Assembly (NCBI GenBank): GCA_018401955.1
Contig: JAGYJT010000004.1
Location: 62,001 to 126,000, forward strand
Reading direction: 5' to 3'
Length of the DNA: 64,000 nt
DNA from: Chitinophagales bacterium
Lineage (GTDB): Bacteria > Bacteroidota > Bacteroidia > Chitinophagales > CAIOSU01
The notes under the pieces were generated by a model. The model worked only from the letters and a program-made list of their open reading frames with translations. It ran no database searches and was not told the DNA's origin. A program made the translations under genes and the position numbers. Shown piece after piece: positions 20,779-30,395 of the stretch. Positions within the stretch are counted from its first letter, which is position 1, and each line of letters starts with the position of its first letter.

Positions 20779-21099
20779 ATGGAAAATTCATTCAAAAAAT
20801 TATTTTACGCAGGTGTAGGTCTTGCCGCTACTGCTACTGAAAAATTTGAAGACACCTTAAACGAATTGGTAGCTAAAGGTAAAGTAACCGATTCTGAGGC
20901 TAAAAAATTCTTCGAAGAATTCAACGAAAAAACTTCATCTAAGCGCGAAGAGTTTGATGAAAAATTCAAAGCATTTGTAGAAAAGTTGGGATACACTCGC
21001 AACAGTGATGTAGAAGAACTACGTCAGCGCGTTGAAGAGTTGGAGAAAGCCAACAAAGCTGCCAGCAAAAAAACTGCTGCTACTAGCAGCGCTTCATAA
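20779..21099 (+). CDS. Phasin-like / PhaF-like coiled-coil protein
   Basis: LFYAGVGLAATATEKFEDTLNELVAKGKVTDSEAKKFFEEF...DVEELRQRVEELEK. Confidence 0.8.
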   Translation: MENSFKKLFYAGVGLAATATEKFEDTLNELVAKGKVTDSEAKKFFEEFNEKTSSKREEFDEKFKAFVEKLGYTRNSDVEELRQRVEELEKANKAASKKTAATSSAS

Positions 21100-21118
21100 T
21101 ATAGCGGGTTTCTTTTTT

Positions 21119-21154
21119 AGAAGGGCTACACCTCGGTGTGGCCCTTCTTTTTTT
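21119..21154 (+). terminator. Intrinsic terminator of the phasin-like gene
   Basis: AGAAGGGCTACACC-TC-GGTGTGGCCCTTCT followed by TTTTTTT. Confidence 0.92.
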
Positions 21155-21220
21155 GTTGAATTTAGGTATATAAGGTTTAACTTTAGACAGTTGGTAATTG
21201 CTGACAAACTAATAGAAAGC

Positions 21221-21604
21221 AAAGCTGCAAGCCATCCTGTCGCGTCCCGATTAATCGGGATGAGGAAAGTCCGGGCGGCACAGGGTATCGCGCCACCTAA
21301 CGGGTGGGGTTCTCGCAAGAGAATACAGAGAGTGCCACAGAAAATTACCGCCCTGAGCTTGTCGAAGGGTAAGGGTGAAAAAACGGGGCTAAGAATCCGT
21401 TCGGGCGATGGGTAACCATAGCCTGGGGTAAACCTCGCGAGCCGAAAGACCAAATAGGCCGGCGTTACTAGAGCGTCCCGCTCGATTGCCGGCGGGTAGG
21501 TTGATAGAGGCCATCGGCGACGGTGGTCCCAGATAAATGACAGGAGTTTGTCTTGCCTTAGGCGAGACGAGCACAGAACCCGGCTTATCGGCTTGCAGCC
21601 TTTG
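21221..21604 (+). ncRNA. rnpB: RNase P RNA, bacterial class A
   Basis: P1 AAAGCTGCAAGCC / GGCTTGCAGC; P2 TCCTGTC / GACAGGA; conserved GAGGAAAGTCCGGGC, ACAGAAAATTACCGCC, GGTAAGGGTGAAA, GACCAAATAGG, GAGCACAGAACCCGGCTTATCGG. Confidence 0.96.
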
Positions 21605-21610
21605 CTTTTT

Positions 21611-21650
21611 GTTTGGTTATTGGTTGATAGGTGTATTGGTTGATTGGTTA
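21611..21650. repeat. Period-7 array, TTGGTTA family, 3' of rnpB
   Basis: GTTTGGTTATTGGTTGATAGGTGTATTGGTTGATTGGTTA. Confidence 0.65.
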
Positions 21651-21661
21651 AAAAAACGCAA

Positions 21662-21876
21662 ACCGTCATTGCGAAAGTCCGTTGAAAACCTCAACAAACC
21701 GAGGAATTAAAAGGACTTGTGGCAATCCGCTGAGTCGATGTGCAATAGCTAACAAACCATTGAATTTGTTACCCGAAATACGTAAAAGTGCAGCATCTGG
21801 CGACAGCTTCTCTCTCAGGGGATTGCCACAAAATTCCTTTGCCCCAAAAGGCAAAGCCATTTTTCGCAATGACGGT
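21662..21876. repeat. MITE-like inverted-repeat element, non-coding
   Basis: Perfect 15-bp termini ACCGTCATTGCGAAA / TTTCGCAATGACGGT; inner inverted GGCAATCC / GGATTGCC; an extra half-end GACTTTCGCAATGACGGG near 21908-21924. Confidence 0.8.
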
Positions 21877-21924
21877 AGGTAGGTGGTTTGTTAAGATGCT
21901 AATAAGGACTTTCGCAATGACGGG

Positions 21925-21957
21925 TAAACCAATAATTAATAACCAATTAACTAAACA
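21925..21957. repeat. Period-7 array, AACCAAT family, at the 3' end of the minus-strand MmcQ/YjbR gene
   Basis: TAAACCAATAATTAATAACCAATTAACTAAACA abuts the stop codon at 21958. Confidence 0.6.
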
Positions 21958-22314
21958 CTACCCCTCAAACTCAGCCCTTTGCTTCTTGCTAAGGCTCGCC
22001 ACAATTAAATCATACGAGTGGTCAATCAGTTCTTTTACCAGCTTATCGGGTAAGGTGCCGTTGCCGATTTTTACGGTGTTCCAGTGTTGCTTGTTCATGT
22101 GGTAGCCCGGAATAATGTCGTCGTATTCGTCGCGAAGCTCAACGGCTCGTTCGGGGTCGCATTTAAGGTTCACTTGAAAAGGGTCGCTGTCCAATCCGGT
22201 TAAAGCAAATATCTTACCTGCTACCTTAAATACCAATACGGTTTCACCAAAAGGTGTACCCTCGGTTACGGCTTTCTTGGCTAAGCAATATTCGCGGAAC
22301 GACTCGATGTGCAT
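21958..22314 (-). CDS. MmcQ/YjbR family DNA-binding protein
   Basis: MHIESFREYCLAKKAVTEGTPFGETVLVFKVAGKIFALTGLD...PGYHMNKQHWNTV. Start at 22314 preferred. Confidence 0.9.
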   Translation of the reverse strand: MHIESFREYCLAKKAVTEGTPFGETVLVFKVAGKIFALTGLDSDPFQVNLKCDPERAVELRDEYDDIIPGYHMNKQHWNTVKIGNGTLPDKLVKELIDHSYDLIVASLSKKQRAEFEG

Positions 22315-22318
22315 GGGG

Positions 22319-22579
22319 TTAATCTTTATTAGAATTGCCATTTGGGTATTTGGCAATGTGATTAGCACGGATTTTTCTTTTTGCTTCCTCCCAAGTTATA
22401 TTCGGTTCGTTTACAGTTGATGGTGTATCCAATTCTTCTTTTTGCCAATCTGTTAACTCGTATGGCTTTTCATGCTGGCGTTTGTAGGTATTGGCCGTGT
22501 AATGCAATATCTGCAACAATTGCTCATCACCCGAATCTATACTCTCCTGCAAAGCCTTCTTTGTTTCCGCAATTTTCAT
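22319..22579 (-). CDS. Small antitoxin-like protein (putative addiction module component)
   Basis: MKIAETKKALQESIDSGDEQLLQILHYTANTYKRQ...ELTDWQKEELD...ITWEEAKRKIRAN resembles orphan antitoxin-like proteins; no toxin adjacent. Confidence 0.55.
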   Translation of the reverse strand: MKIAETKKALQESIDSGDEQLLQILHYTANTYKRQHEKPYELTDWQKEELDTPSTVNEPNITWEEAKRKIRANHIAKYPNGNSNKD

Positions 22580-22724
22580 TATTGCTATTTTGTTCAATAA
22601 CGTATCGGTAGGAACCTAAATTCCAATAGTATTAAAATTACAGGATAATCTTAGCTTTTCAAAAAGACGAATTTAAATTACCCGGAAACCCAGTTGCATT
22701 TTTTTTACTAGCTTGTAAAGAAAA

Positions 22725-23378
22725 ATGGGGCGATATATGAAGGTTTTGATGCTGTTGTTGTTGGGGTGCACAATGCTATTTGGGTGTAAGCCACATTCCA
22801 AATCAACGCAGGTGGTTATTACTGATAACTGGCGTGATAGCTGCCAAGGATTAAACAAATTAGATGGATCATTATGTTTTGCATGGAATGTATATAGGCA
22901 AGGTTGGGAACCATACCGATTAGAGGCAAAGCCAGGGCAAGAAGTTTATAGGCTTATACACCAAGCTTATTTGTACACGCCTGTCTCCATTAGTTACATA
23001 CAGGTCGTTATTGAGGATAATAGATATGCCATTTTTCAAACCAATACTGCTAGAGAGAATAAGGATACCGTTTGGGAGCTTTATTATAACAAGAGGGTTG
23101 AATCGATGATTACAGAAACAGATCGATTTCCTCGGTTGGATACGCTTAAGCTTGCTTTAAGTGACCTTAATATCTGGGATATTCCATCGGGCAGTGATTA
23201 CGATCACATGGGTACTGACGGGGACCATTATATTTTAGAAGCGAGTAAGAACGGCGTAAATAAGATTGTGGTACGGTGGTCGCCAGAGTTTGCTTATAGC
23301 AAGCTTGGCAATTATACTGATACTGTAGAGTTAATGAAGTTTATTAAAGTAGTGAAGGCTATCCAAAAAATGGATTAA
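22725..23378 (+). CDS. Hypothetical lipoprotein
   Basis: 217-aa ORF; lipobox MLFGCKPH. Confidence 0.65.
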   Translation: MGRYMKVLMLLLLGCTMLFGCKPHSKSTQVVITDNWRDSCQGLNKLDGSLCFAWNVYRQGWEPYRLEAKPGQEVYRLIHQAYLYTPVSISYIQVVIEDNRYAIFQTNTARENKDTVWELYYNKRVESMITETDRFPRLDTLKLALSDLNIWDIPSGSDYDHMGTDGDHYILEASKNGVNKIVVRWSPEFAYSKLGNYTDTVELMKFIKVVKAIQKMD

Positions 23379-23386
23379 AGCACGTA

Positions 23387-24742
23387 TCAGTACTCCAACT
23401 GGCTCTTACCTTTACGCTTAGGCAATTGGTAGTGTATAGCAGCGCTTATGCCCATAGTAAAGTTATGCAACCGTGGCGCATCTTTCTCGTAGCCTTTAAA
23501 TAATTGGGTATCGGTATATAAACCGGTGCGGGCACCAAAAGTAACAAACATGTTTTTGTGCACGTAAATGTCATACTCCAAACCTACAATTACACCAACC
23601 TCGTTTTGGGCCACCATTTCGTCAATGTTTTCTAACCTATCGGTGTTCAGGTTCATTTTTGACGCCTTTAGGCGGCTGTAGGCAAATCCACCAATAATGT
23701 TAAGCGATACTGGTTGCTTGGTGATGCCGCTCATGCGGGCAAATTTATACTTAAACATTAATGGCACTTGCGTATAACTAAGGTTTATGCTGCCATTTAC
23801 AGGTATTTTGCCGTAAAGGTTATCGCTAAAGCTTTGGCCTTGGGTTGAATTAATTATCCATCCGAGTTCAACGGCCATTTTGTGATTAAAGTGGTAACCG
23901 ACCTTAACGCCATATTGATAACCACTTTGGAAACTGTATTTAGCATCATAACCTAAGAGCGGATAAAATGCGGAGTTTTTCTGCAACAATCGGGTGCTAC
24001 TGTACACATACTCAGCTCCAACATATAGCCCTTTGATGTTTCCTAAGGTGCTAATTATCTTGTTATGGGCAGAGATGTCGTCCTTTTTGTACGTAGCGTT
24101 GCTCTTTTTAGGGGCAAAATCAATTGAGGCAACCACTTGTTTATCAATCAACTGCTCTTTGGTATTAATAGCAATATACAATGGGTTTACTGGTGCCTGC
24201 AGTTCTAGTGCCGCTATGCCTGTTTGTGCTTTAGCCAACCGGTTAACCCCTGTATTGTTGTACTGAAGCTTATTGGTGCCATACATAATATTAGATGCAT
24301 TAACACCAATGTAAGGCATAAAGTAACGGCTGTTGGCGTAGTTGTTTACCGTTACCAAAGGTTCGTTATCTTCAAATGCGTAATTAATAGGATTGTTTAT
24401 ACGGCGATAATGGCTGTAAGAGAAACCAGCTACTTGGCTTGGATGCTCGCCAGCTAAAAGATATGTGCCATCGTATTTGTGCTCTTGGGCCAACCTGTTT
24501 GCGGCATAATATTCTTCAACATTAAATGACGATATCATGTTGAAGCCTGCAAAAAACAAAAGCAATGCAATTGATGCGTAGTACCAGTGGTTGTATTTAA
24601 CACGCTCTTGTTGTTGGTCCAAATCAGCATCCAACTTATCCCACAAGCCAGCAGGGGGCGTAATCTCCCCGTTGCGAAGATTATCCCTAAACTGTTTATC
24701 GAAGTTAAAACTATTCTCGTCTGTCGGTTTAATAGGGCGCAT
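23387..24742 (-). CDS. Outer membrane beta-barrel protein with N-terminal cytoplasmic/TM segment
   Basis: TM YASIALLLFFAGFNMI after an acidic N-terminus (FRDNLRNGEITPPAGLWDKLDADL); C-terminal YGVKVGYHFNHKMAVELGWIIN...SYTQVPLMFKYKFAR. Confidence 0.7.
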   Translation of the reverse strand: MRPIKPTDENSFNFDKQFRDNLRNGEITPPAGLWDKLDADLDQQQERVKYNHWYYASIALLLFFAGFNMISSFNVEEYYAANRLAQEHKYDGTYLLAGEHPSQVAGFSYSHYRRINNPINYAFEDNEPLVTVNNYANSRYFMPYIGVNASNIMYGTNKLQYNNTGVNRLAKAQTGIAALELQAPVNPLYIAINTKEQLIDKQVVASIDFAPKKSNATYKKDDISAHNKIISTLGNIKGLYVGAEYVYSSTRLLQKNSAFYPLLGYDAKYSFQSGYQYGVKVGYHFNHKMAVELGWIINSTQGQSFSDNLYGKIPVNGSINLSYTQVPLMFKYKFARMSGITKQPVSLNIIGGFAYSRLKASKMNLNTDRLENIDEMVAQNEVGVIVGLEYDIYVHKNMFVTFGARTGLYTDTQLFKGYEKDAPRLHNFTMGISAAIHYQLPKRKGKSQLEY

Positions 24743-24860
24743 ACACTGTATTAAAAATAGCCTTTTTCTTCAAAAAGCCAACCTTTCAGAGCACTCAATA
24801 TGCCCGATTAGTGTGTATTAGACTGATTAACGGGGTAGGGGGTTGCATGATAAGATGACA

Positions 24861-24940
24861 AATAACAGATGTTAGATATCAAACCAAATTAGCTCAGCCA
24901 ATAGTCTGTTATCTATTATTTGAAATCTGTTATCTGATTT
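24861..24940. repeat. Inverted pair of ATCTGTT-family period-7 arrays
   Basis: AATAACAGATGTTAGATATC (24861-24880) and CTGTTAT CTATTAT TTGAAAT CTGTTAT CTGATTT (24906-24940); the second overlaps the stop codon of the minus-strand gene. Confidence 0.65.
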
Positions 24941-25724
24941 ACAGTCCTTGGTTTTGCACCAGTAGCTCCACAATATCAAATACTTTTACCTTGCCAGGGG
25001 CTTTCTCGGTAGTACCATCCGATAGCATGGTCATACAGAAAGGGCAACCAGCGGCAACTATTTCAGCACCGGTTTCAATGGCTTGCTCGGCACGCTTTTG
25101 GTTTACGCGCTGTGTTCCGGGCTCTTCTTCCTTAAACATTTGCGCTCCGCCAGCGCCACAACACAGGCCACGGCTTTTGGCAGCCTTCATTTCCACTAGG
25201 TCGGCATCCAATGCTTCAAGCAACTCACGTGGGGCTTCGTATACCTCATTGGCGCGGCCAAGGTAGCAGCTATCGTGAAACGTGATTTTTTTACCTTTAA
25301 ATAGGCCACCACCTTTTACGGTAAGTTTGCCATCGTTTATCAATCCTTGCAAAAACTGCGTATGGTGCACTACATCGTAAGCACCGCCAAGGTTAGGGTA
25401 TTCGTTTTTGAGGATGTTGAAACAGTGCGGGCAGGTAGTTACTATCTTGCGCACTTGGTAAGCATTCAATATCTCAATATTTTGCAAAGCCGCCATTTGG
25501 AAAACAAACTCGTTGCCGGCACGTTTGGCGGGGTCGCCAGTGCAAGCCTCTTCTTTGCCCAGTATGGCGTAATCAATTTTTAGGTGGTTGAGTATCTTAA
25601 CAAAGGCGCTGGTTATTTTTATAGCACGTTGATCAATGCTACCGGCACAACCAACCCAAAACAATACTTCCGGGGTACGTCCTTCGGCGGCCAGTTCGGC
25701 CATGGTAGGTACTTTCAATTCCAT
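24939..25724 (-). CDS. (Fe-S)-binding protein, HdrB-like with two CCG domains
   Basis: VLFWVGCAGSID...TTCPHCFNILKNEYP, TFHDSCYLGR...RGLCCGAGG...AAGCPFCMTMLSDG. Confidence 0.9.
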   Translation of the reverse strand: MELKVPTMAELAAEGRTPEVLFWVGCAGSIDQRAIKITSAFVKILNHLKIDYAILGKEEACTGDPAKRAGNEFVFQMAALQNIEILNAYQVRKIVTTCPHCFNILKNEYPNLGGAYDVVHHTQFLQGLINDGKLTVKGGGLFKGKKITFHDSCYLGRANEVYEAPRELLEALDADLVEMKAAKSRGLCCGAGGAQMFKEEEPGTQRVNQKRAEQAIETGAEIVAAGCPFCMTMLSDGTTEKAPGKVKVFDIVELLVQNQGL

Positions 25725-25748
25725 ATACTATGCCTTACTTAGTTAGTA

Positions 25749-27104
25749 TTAGTTTAAATCATTAACCCACTTCTCGCGGTCTTGCTGCGAGTACTGCCAA
25801 GGGGCTGCATTGTTCTCAATATTGCTAAACATCAAATTCCACTCTTCTGGCGAGTTTGAGTCTTCCATTATCAGTGCCCTACGCAGCTGTACGATAATAT
25901 CCAGCGGGTCTATATTAATTGGGCATTCTTGCACACAAGCTTGGCAAGTAGTGCAGGCGCGCAGTTCTTCTACAGTTATGTAGTCGCCCAGCAATTGCTT
26001 GTTGTCCACAAAATCTGGCCCGTGCTGGTCAATGTTTTTACCTACTTCTGCCAAACGGTCGCGGGTATCCATCATAATCTTACGTGGCGAAAGCAGTTTG
26101 CCCGTTTGGTTTGCAGGGCAAGCGTCGGTACAGCGGCCACACTCGGTGCAAGAGTATGCATCCAATAAGTTCTTCCAGCTCAGGTCTTGTACATCTTTGG
26201 CACCAAACTTTGCTGGCGCAGCATCGGCTCCTTCAGGTGGTGCTGCATATGGGTCGGCATTAGGGTCCATCATGGCCTTAATCTCCTTAGTAATGGCAGG
26301 CATGTTGTAAATCTCACCACGAGGCTTCAATCGGCCAAAGTACGTGTTAGGGAAAGCCAGCATAATGTGCAAATGCTTAGAGAATGGCAGGTAAACAATA
26401 AAGCCGAGTACGCCCAAAATGTGTCCCCACCAACCAAAGCGCTCCATTACTATCAACGTACCTTCGCCTAAACCAGCTAGTGCTGGGCCTACGATGTTGC
26501 CTGATAGCAAGAAACCGTATGGTGATGAGCCTGTTTTTTGAATTTGAAGGGCCACATCGGCACCATTCATCATAAAAATACAAGTAACCAACCAAATTTC
26601 AGCAATAAGAATAATGTTGGCATCAAGCTTCGGCCAGCCGTTCATTTCACTTTTTACAAAGCGTGGAACCTTTAAAAGGTTACGGCGCGCCAAAAATACG
26701 AAGGTGGCAACGAGGGCCAATATAGAGAGCACCTCAATAAAACTGATGGTGAAGTTGTACAAGCCGGTTAAAAAACCAGAATCCAATGTATCGCGGAACA
26801 AATAGAACAACAAACGGTGTTGTCCGGTAAAGCCATCGATAAATATTTCGAGTAGCTCAATTTGGGTAACCAAAAAAGCCACGTACACAAACAAGTGCAT
26901 AATAGCGGCTAGCGTTAACCTAAACATCTTTTTTTGCCCCAAGGCAATCAAAAGCATGTTTTTGAGCCGCGTGCCAGGCTGGTCGGTTAGGTCTTCACTT
27001 TGACCCAAATTGATGTTGCGGTATATTTCTTTGCCTTTTTTAAAGGCGAAAGCAAAGGCCGCGATGGTTACGATTGCGAAGACAATAGGAGAGATGAATG
27101 CCAT
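25749..27104 (-). CDS. Membrane-bound 4Fe-4S dicluster (Fe-S)-binding protein, HdrC/GlpC-like
   Basis: N-terminal TM helices; CTECGRCTDACPANQTGK and CTTCQACVQECPINIDPLDII; next to the HdrB-like gene. Confidence 0.9.
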   Translation of the reverse strand: MAFISPIVFAIVTIAAFAFAFKKGKEIYRNINLGQSEDLTDQPGTRLKNMLLIALGQKKMFRLTLAAIMHLFVYVAFLVTQIELLEIFIDGFTGQHRLLFYLFRDTLDSGFLTGLYNFTISFIEVLSILALVATFVFLARRNLLKVPRFVKSEMNGWPKLDANIILIAEIWLVTCIFMMNGADVALQIQKTGSSPYGFLLSGNIVGPALAGLGEGTLIVMERFGWWGHILGVLGFIVYLPFSKHLHIMLAFPNTYFGRLKPRGEIYNMPAITKEIKAMMDPNADPYAAPPEGADAAPAKFGAKDVQDLSWKNLLDAYSCTECGRCTDACPANQTGKLLSPRKIMMDTRDRLAEVGKNIDQHGPDFVDNKQLLGDYITVEELRACTTCQACVQECPINIDPLDIIVQLRRALIMEDSNSPEEWNLMFSNIENNAAPWQYSQQDREKWVNDLN

Positions 27105-27217
27105 AAACGTCCTGAAATTTCTACAAAACTAAGTCAGAGTATTAATACTTTATACGCTGTAAATGTTTAAAACACGGGCAAGATAGTTAATTTTAGTGTA
27201 GCTTAAAACAAGTAGGC

Positions 27218-29619
27218 ATGAGATCGATATACTTAGTGGTGATATTTTTTGGAGTTTTTGCCTTGCAAAACCTGCAGGCCCAAGAGCTGCCAAAGCTTGA
27301 CCTGTATACCAAGCGCATGCTTGCGTCTGATGATTGGAAGTGGCAGGATATCAATCTTTTAGTAAGGGGCGATAGCACTACCATAAAAGGGTTAGTAGAG
27401 CTGGCTGGAGGTACTTATAAGTATAGTGTAGCCGGCATCAACGCTGTGAATATCCCGGTGGATAATTTATATCCCTTTTTGAGCGACCCTGCTGTAATTG
27501 AGGTGCAAAACATCGATATACCCGTTACCCTGCTTAACGATACCGCTGCCATACAAAGCCAGGTGGTTGAAGTAAATAATGGTGTTGCCCCGCTGGCGCA
27601 ACCTTACCGCGGCGATGGGGTGGTAGTGGGCATAATTGATGATGGTATTGATTTTAATCACCTCGACTTTAAAAAGCCCAACGGCGACACGCGCGTTCGT
27701 TTTTTATGGGATCAAAGCGTAAACTCCGCCAACCCACCCGCACCGTTTACCTATGGTCGCGAATGGACGGAGCTGGATATTAACAACGGTATTTGTACCC
27801 ATACCGAGCGCTTGGCGGCCTTTGGGCACGGCACCCACGTTACCGGTACCGCTGCCGGAAACGGCAGCGCCATTGGCAATTATGCCGGTATGGCTCCCAA
27901 TGCCGAACTTGTGGTGGTGGCTTTTAATTACAACCGCCCTTTTTTGAGCACCATAGTAGATGCGGTACAGTATATTTTTCGCAAGGCCGATGCGATGGGT
28001 AAACCTTGCGTAATTAATGCCAGCCTAGGTACTTATATCGGCTCGCGCGACGGGCTAGACCTTGCTGCCCAAATGATTGATGCGATGCTTGGTGAGCGTG
28101 GCGGACGTGCTATGGTGGCAGCTGCTGGCAATGCCGGGCAGTATAAATATCATTTGGGGTATGAAGTAACCGCCGATACTAGTTTTACTTACTTCCAGTA
28201 TAACACCAGCTCTGGCGATATCTTTTTTCAGCTTTGGGCCGATTCTGCTGATTTTGTAGATGTAAACTTCGCATTTGGTGCAGATAACCCCAGTAACAAC
28301 TTTTCTTCCCTTGGCCGCACTCAGTTTTTAAACGCGCAGGTTGATTATCCATCTGTAGTGGCCAATGGTGGTTCGTTAATCCGTAATTATTCGCTTAACA
28401 ACGGCGTTAATTTTATAGGGGGCATTCAAACCCAGCTAACCTTAACTACCGATGGCGTGTTTTTGTTTGAAGTAATTATTGAGCCTAACGATGCTGCCAA
28501 TATTTGGCGTTTTATAACTACGGGTTCTGGTAGGTTTGATGTGTGGAGCAGTAAGGAGTTGATGAACTTCTCTGATATGTTGGATGTAATACCGAATGCC
28601 AATGTGCTGTTGGATAGTGCCCGATATAAATACCCTGATACAGATAAAACCATAGTAAGCAGCTACACCTGCTCTGATAAGGTAATTGCCGTGGGCAACT
28701 ACGTAAACCGCAGCTACTATATTGATGTGTACGACGATACCATTATTTGCTACTACCCCTTGGGCGATATTTTTAGGGAGTTTGCTAACCCTAACAACCC
28801 CAACCCAACGGTGTTTTTAGGCTCAAGCGTGGGCCCAACACGCAACAACCGCACCAAGCCTGATATAACGGCTCCGGGTACTTATGTAATATCAACGGGC
28901 AACAGTAGGTTTATAAGCGATGCCATCAACTCTGGCAACCCCCAAAACTTTCAAAAGGTGGCCAAAGGGGGCAAGCACACCCGCAACTCGGGCACTTCAA
29001 TGGCGTCGCCTATGGTAACAGGCTCGGTGGCCTTGTATCTTCAAAAGAACCCTGAAGCCAATTGGCGCGAGATAAAAGATGCGTTTTTGACCACTGCCTT
29101 TAGGGATACTTTCACCACCCAGTTTGTAAACAATACTTTTGGTTATGGTAAGCTCGATGCTTTTGCAGCCCTGCAAACCAACTTTGTATATGGCTGCACC
29201 GACACCGCTGCCCTTAACTACGACCCTAACGCCAACGTAAGCGATGGCAGTTGCGTGCAAGTGGTGGCGGGCTGTATGGACCCTATTGCGGTTAACTTCG
29301 ACAGCTTGGCCAACTTTGATAACGGTAGTTGCACATACGATACCGTGTTGGGCATTGGCAACTTATTGGATGCCGGCATTGGCCTGGGCGTATACCCTAA
29401 CCCCAACGAGGGCAACTTTACCATACTGTACCAACTGCCGCAAACGATGCCCGATGCCGTGGTTACCATTACCGATTTGTTGGGCAAGCAGGTAATGCAA
29501 ATCAAAATTGAGGGCACGGAAGGGAAATTGGCGGTGCAGGCTTGCCTAAAGGCGTATATTTGTATGCTTTGGTATACCAAGGCCGGTTGATAAAACCGGG
29601 TAAGATGGTGGTGAATTAG
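27218..29619 (+). CDS. S8 subtilisin-like peptidase with T9SS type A sorting domain; apparent frameshift near 29539
   Basis: Catalytic motifs GIIDDGIDFNHLDF, GHGTHVTGTAAG, NSGTSMASPMVTG; two GCTD.AALNYDPNA..DGSC units; sorting domain GVYPNPNEGNFTILYQ. The frame-shifted tail GLPKGVYLYALVYQGRLIKPGKMVVN* (to 29619) completes the domain. Confidence 0.9.
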
Positions 29620-29662
29620 TTATTGGTTAACTGGTATATCTGTTATCAGTTAATTGGTTATG
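29617..29662. repeat. Period-7 array, TTGGTTA family, 3' of the S8 peptidase gene
   Basis: TAGTTATTGGTTAACTGGTATATCTGTTATCAGTTAATTGGTTATGG. Confidence 0.65.
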
Positions 29663-29749
29663 GCTAATTTTTTGGTCTTTAATTTAGATACATTACGTAT
29701 TACCTTTTCTTTAATAGAGATATTTTTAGGAAAAAGCATTGCGTAATTC

Positions 29750-29822
29750 ACCAATAACCAATTAACTAATACACCGATAACGAATCAACCAATAACCGAT
29801 AACCGATAACCGATTAACCAAT
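29750..29822. repeat. Period-7/8 array, AACCAAT/AACCGAT family, immediately 5' of the PyrR-like gene
   Basis: ACCAAT AACCAAT TAACTAAT ACACCGAT AACGAAT CAACCAAT AACCGAT AACCGAT AACCGAT TAACCAAT then ATG at 29823. Confidence 0.8.
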
Positions 29823-30326
29823 ATGCCCACTTCAACACTCATACTCGATAGCGTAAGCATTCAGCAGAAAATCCATCGTATTGCCTACCAGATATTGGAG
29901 CGCAACTACGATGAGCAAGAGTTGTACCTTGTTGGTATACAGGGTAATGGCTATTTGTTTGCCGAAAAATTAGCGGCTTTTTTAAAGACTATTACTAAAA
30001 CTACCATACATCTTTGCTCGCTTTCTTTAAACAAAAAGAAGCCCAACAAAGACGAAATGGAATACGATTTCGACCTAAAGAGTCTTAATAAAAAGACTGT
30101 AATTTTGGTTGACGACGTGGCCAACACCGGCCGCACCGTAGCCTACGCCCTAAAGCCCCTACTTGACTGCCTACCCAAGAAAATTGAAGTAGCAGTATTG
30201 GTTGACCGTGAGCACAAGCTTTTCCCCATCAGCAGCGACTACGTAGGCCTCAGCCTCAGCACCACCCACAAAGAACACGTTAACGTGGTGTTTGAAGATG
30301 AGGAAGAAGCGGTGTATTTGGTCTAG
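29823..30326 (+). CDS. Phosphoribosyltransferase (PyrR-like)
   Basis: PRPP motif VILVDDVANTGRTV; LYLVGIQGNGYLFAEKL. Confidence 0.88.
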   Translation: MPTSTLILDSVSIQQKIHRIAYQILERNYDEQELYLVGIQGNGYLFAEKLAAFLKTITKTTIHLCSLSLNKKKPNKDEMEYDFDLKSLNKKTVILVDDVANTGRTVAYALKPLLDCLPKKIEVAVLVDREHKLFPISSDYVGLSLSTTHKEHVNVVFEDEEEAVYLV

Positions 30327-30395
30327 ATATTTACGAGGTACGATTTACGATTGAGTTTTGTCATAGCTGCCATATAATGGGGAACAAAGCCTAGC

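Noticed and set aside
21032-21669. ORFs 21032-21415 (+), 21094-21669 (-) and 21389-21574 (-)
   Set aside because: They overlap the rnpB RNA and its flanks; conserved RNase P motifs explain the sequence.
29750-29822. AACCGAT array considered as CRISPR or iteron origin
   Set aside because: 7-bp units without spacers and no replication initiator gene nearby; treated as a heptad array.
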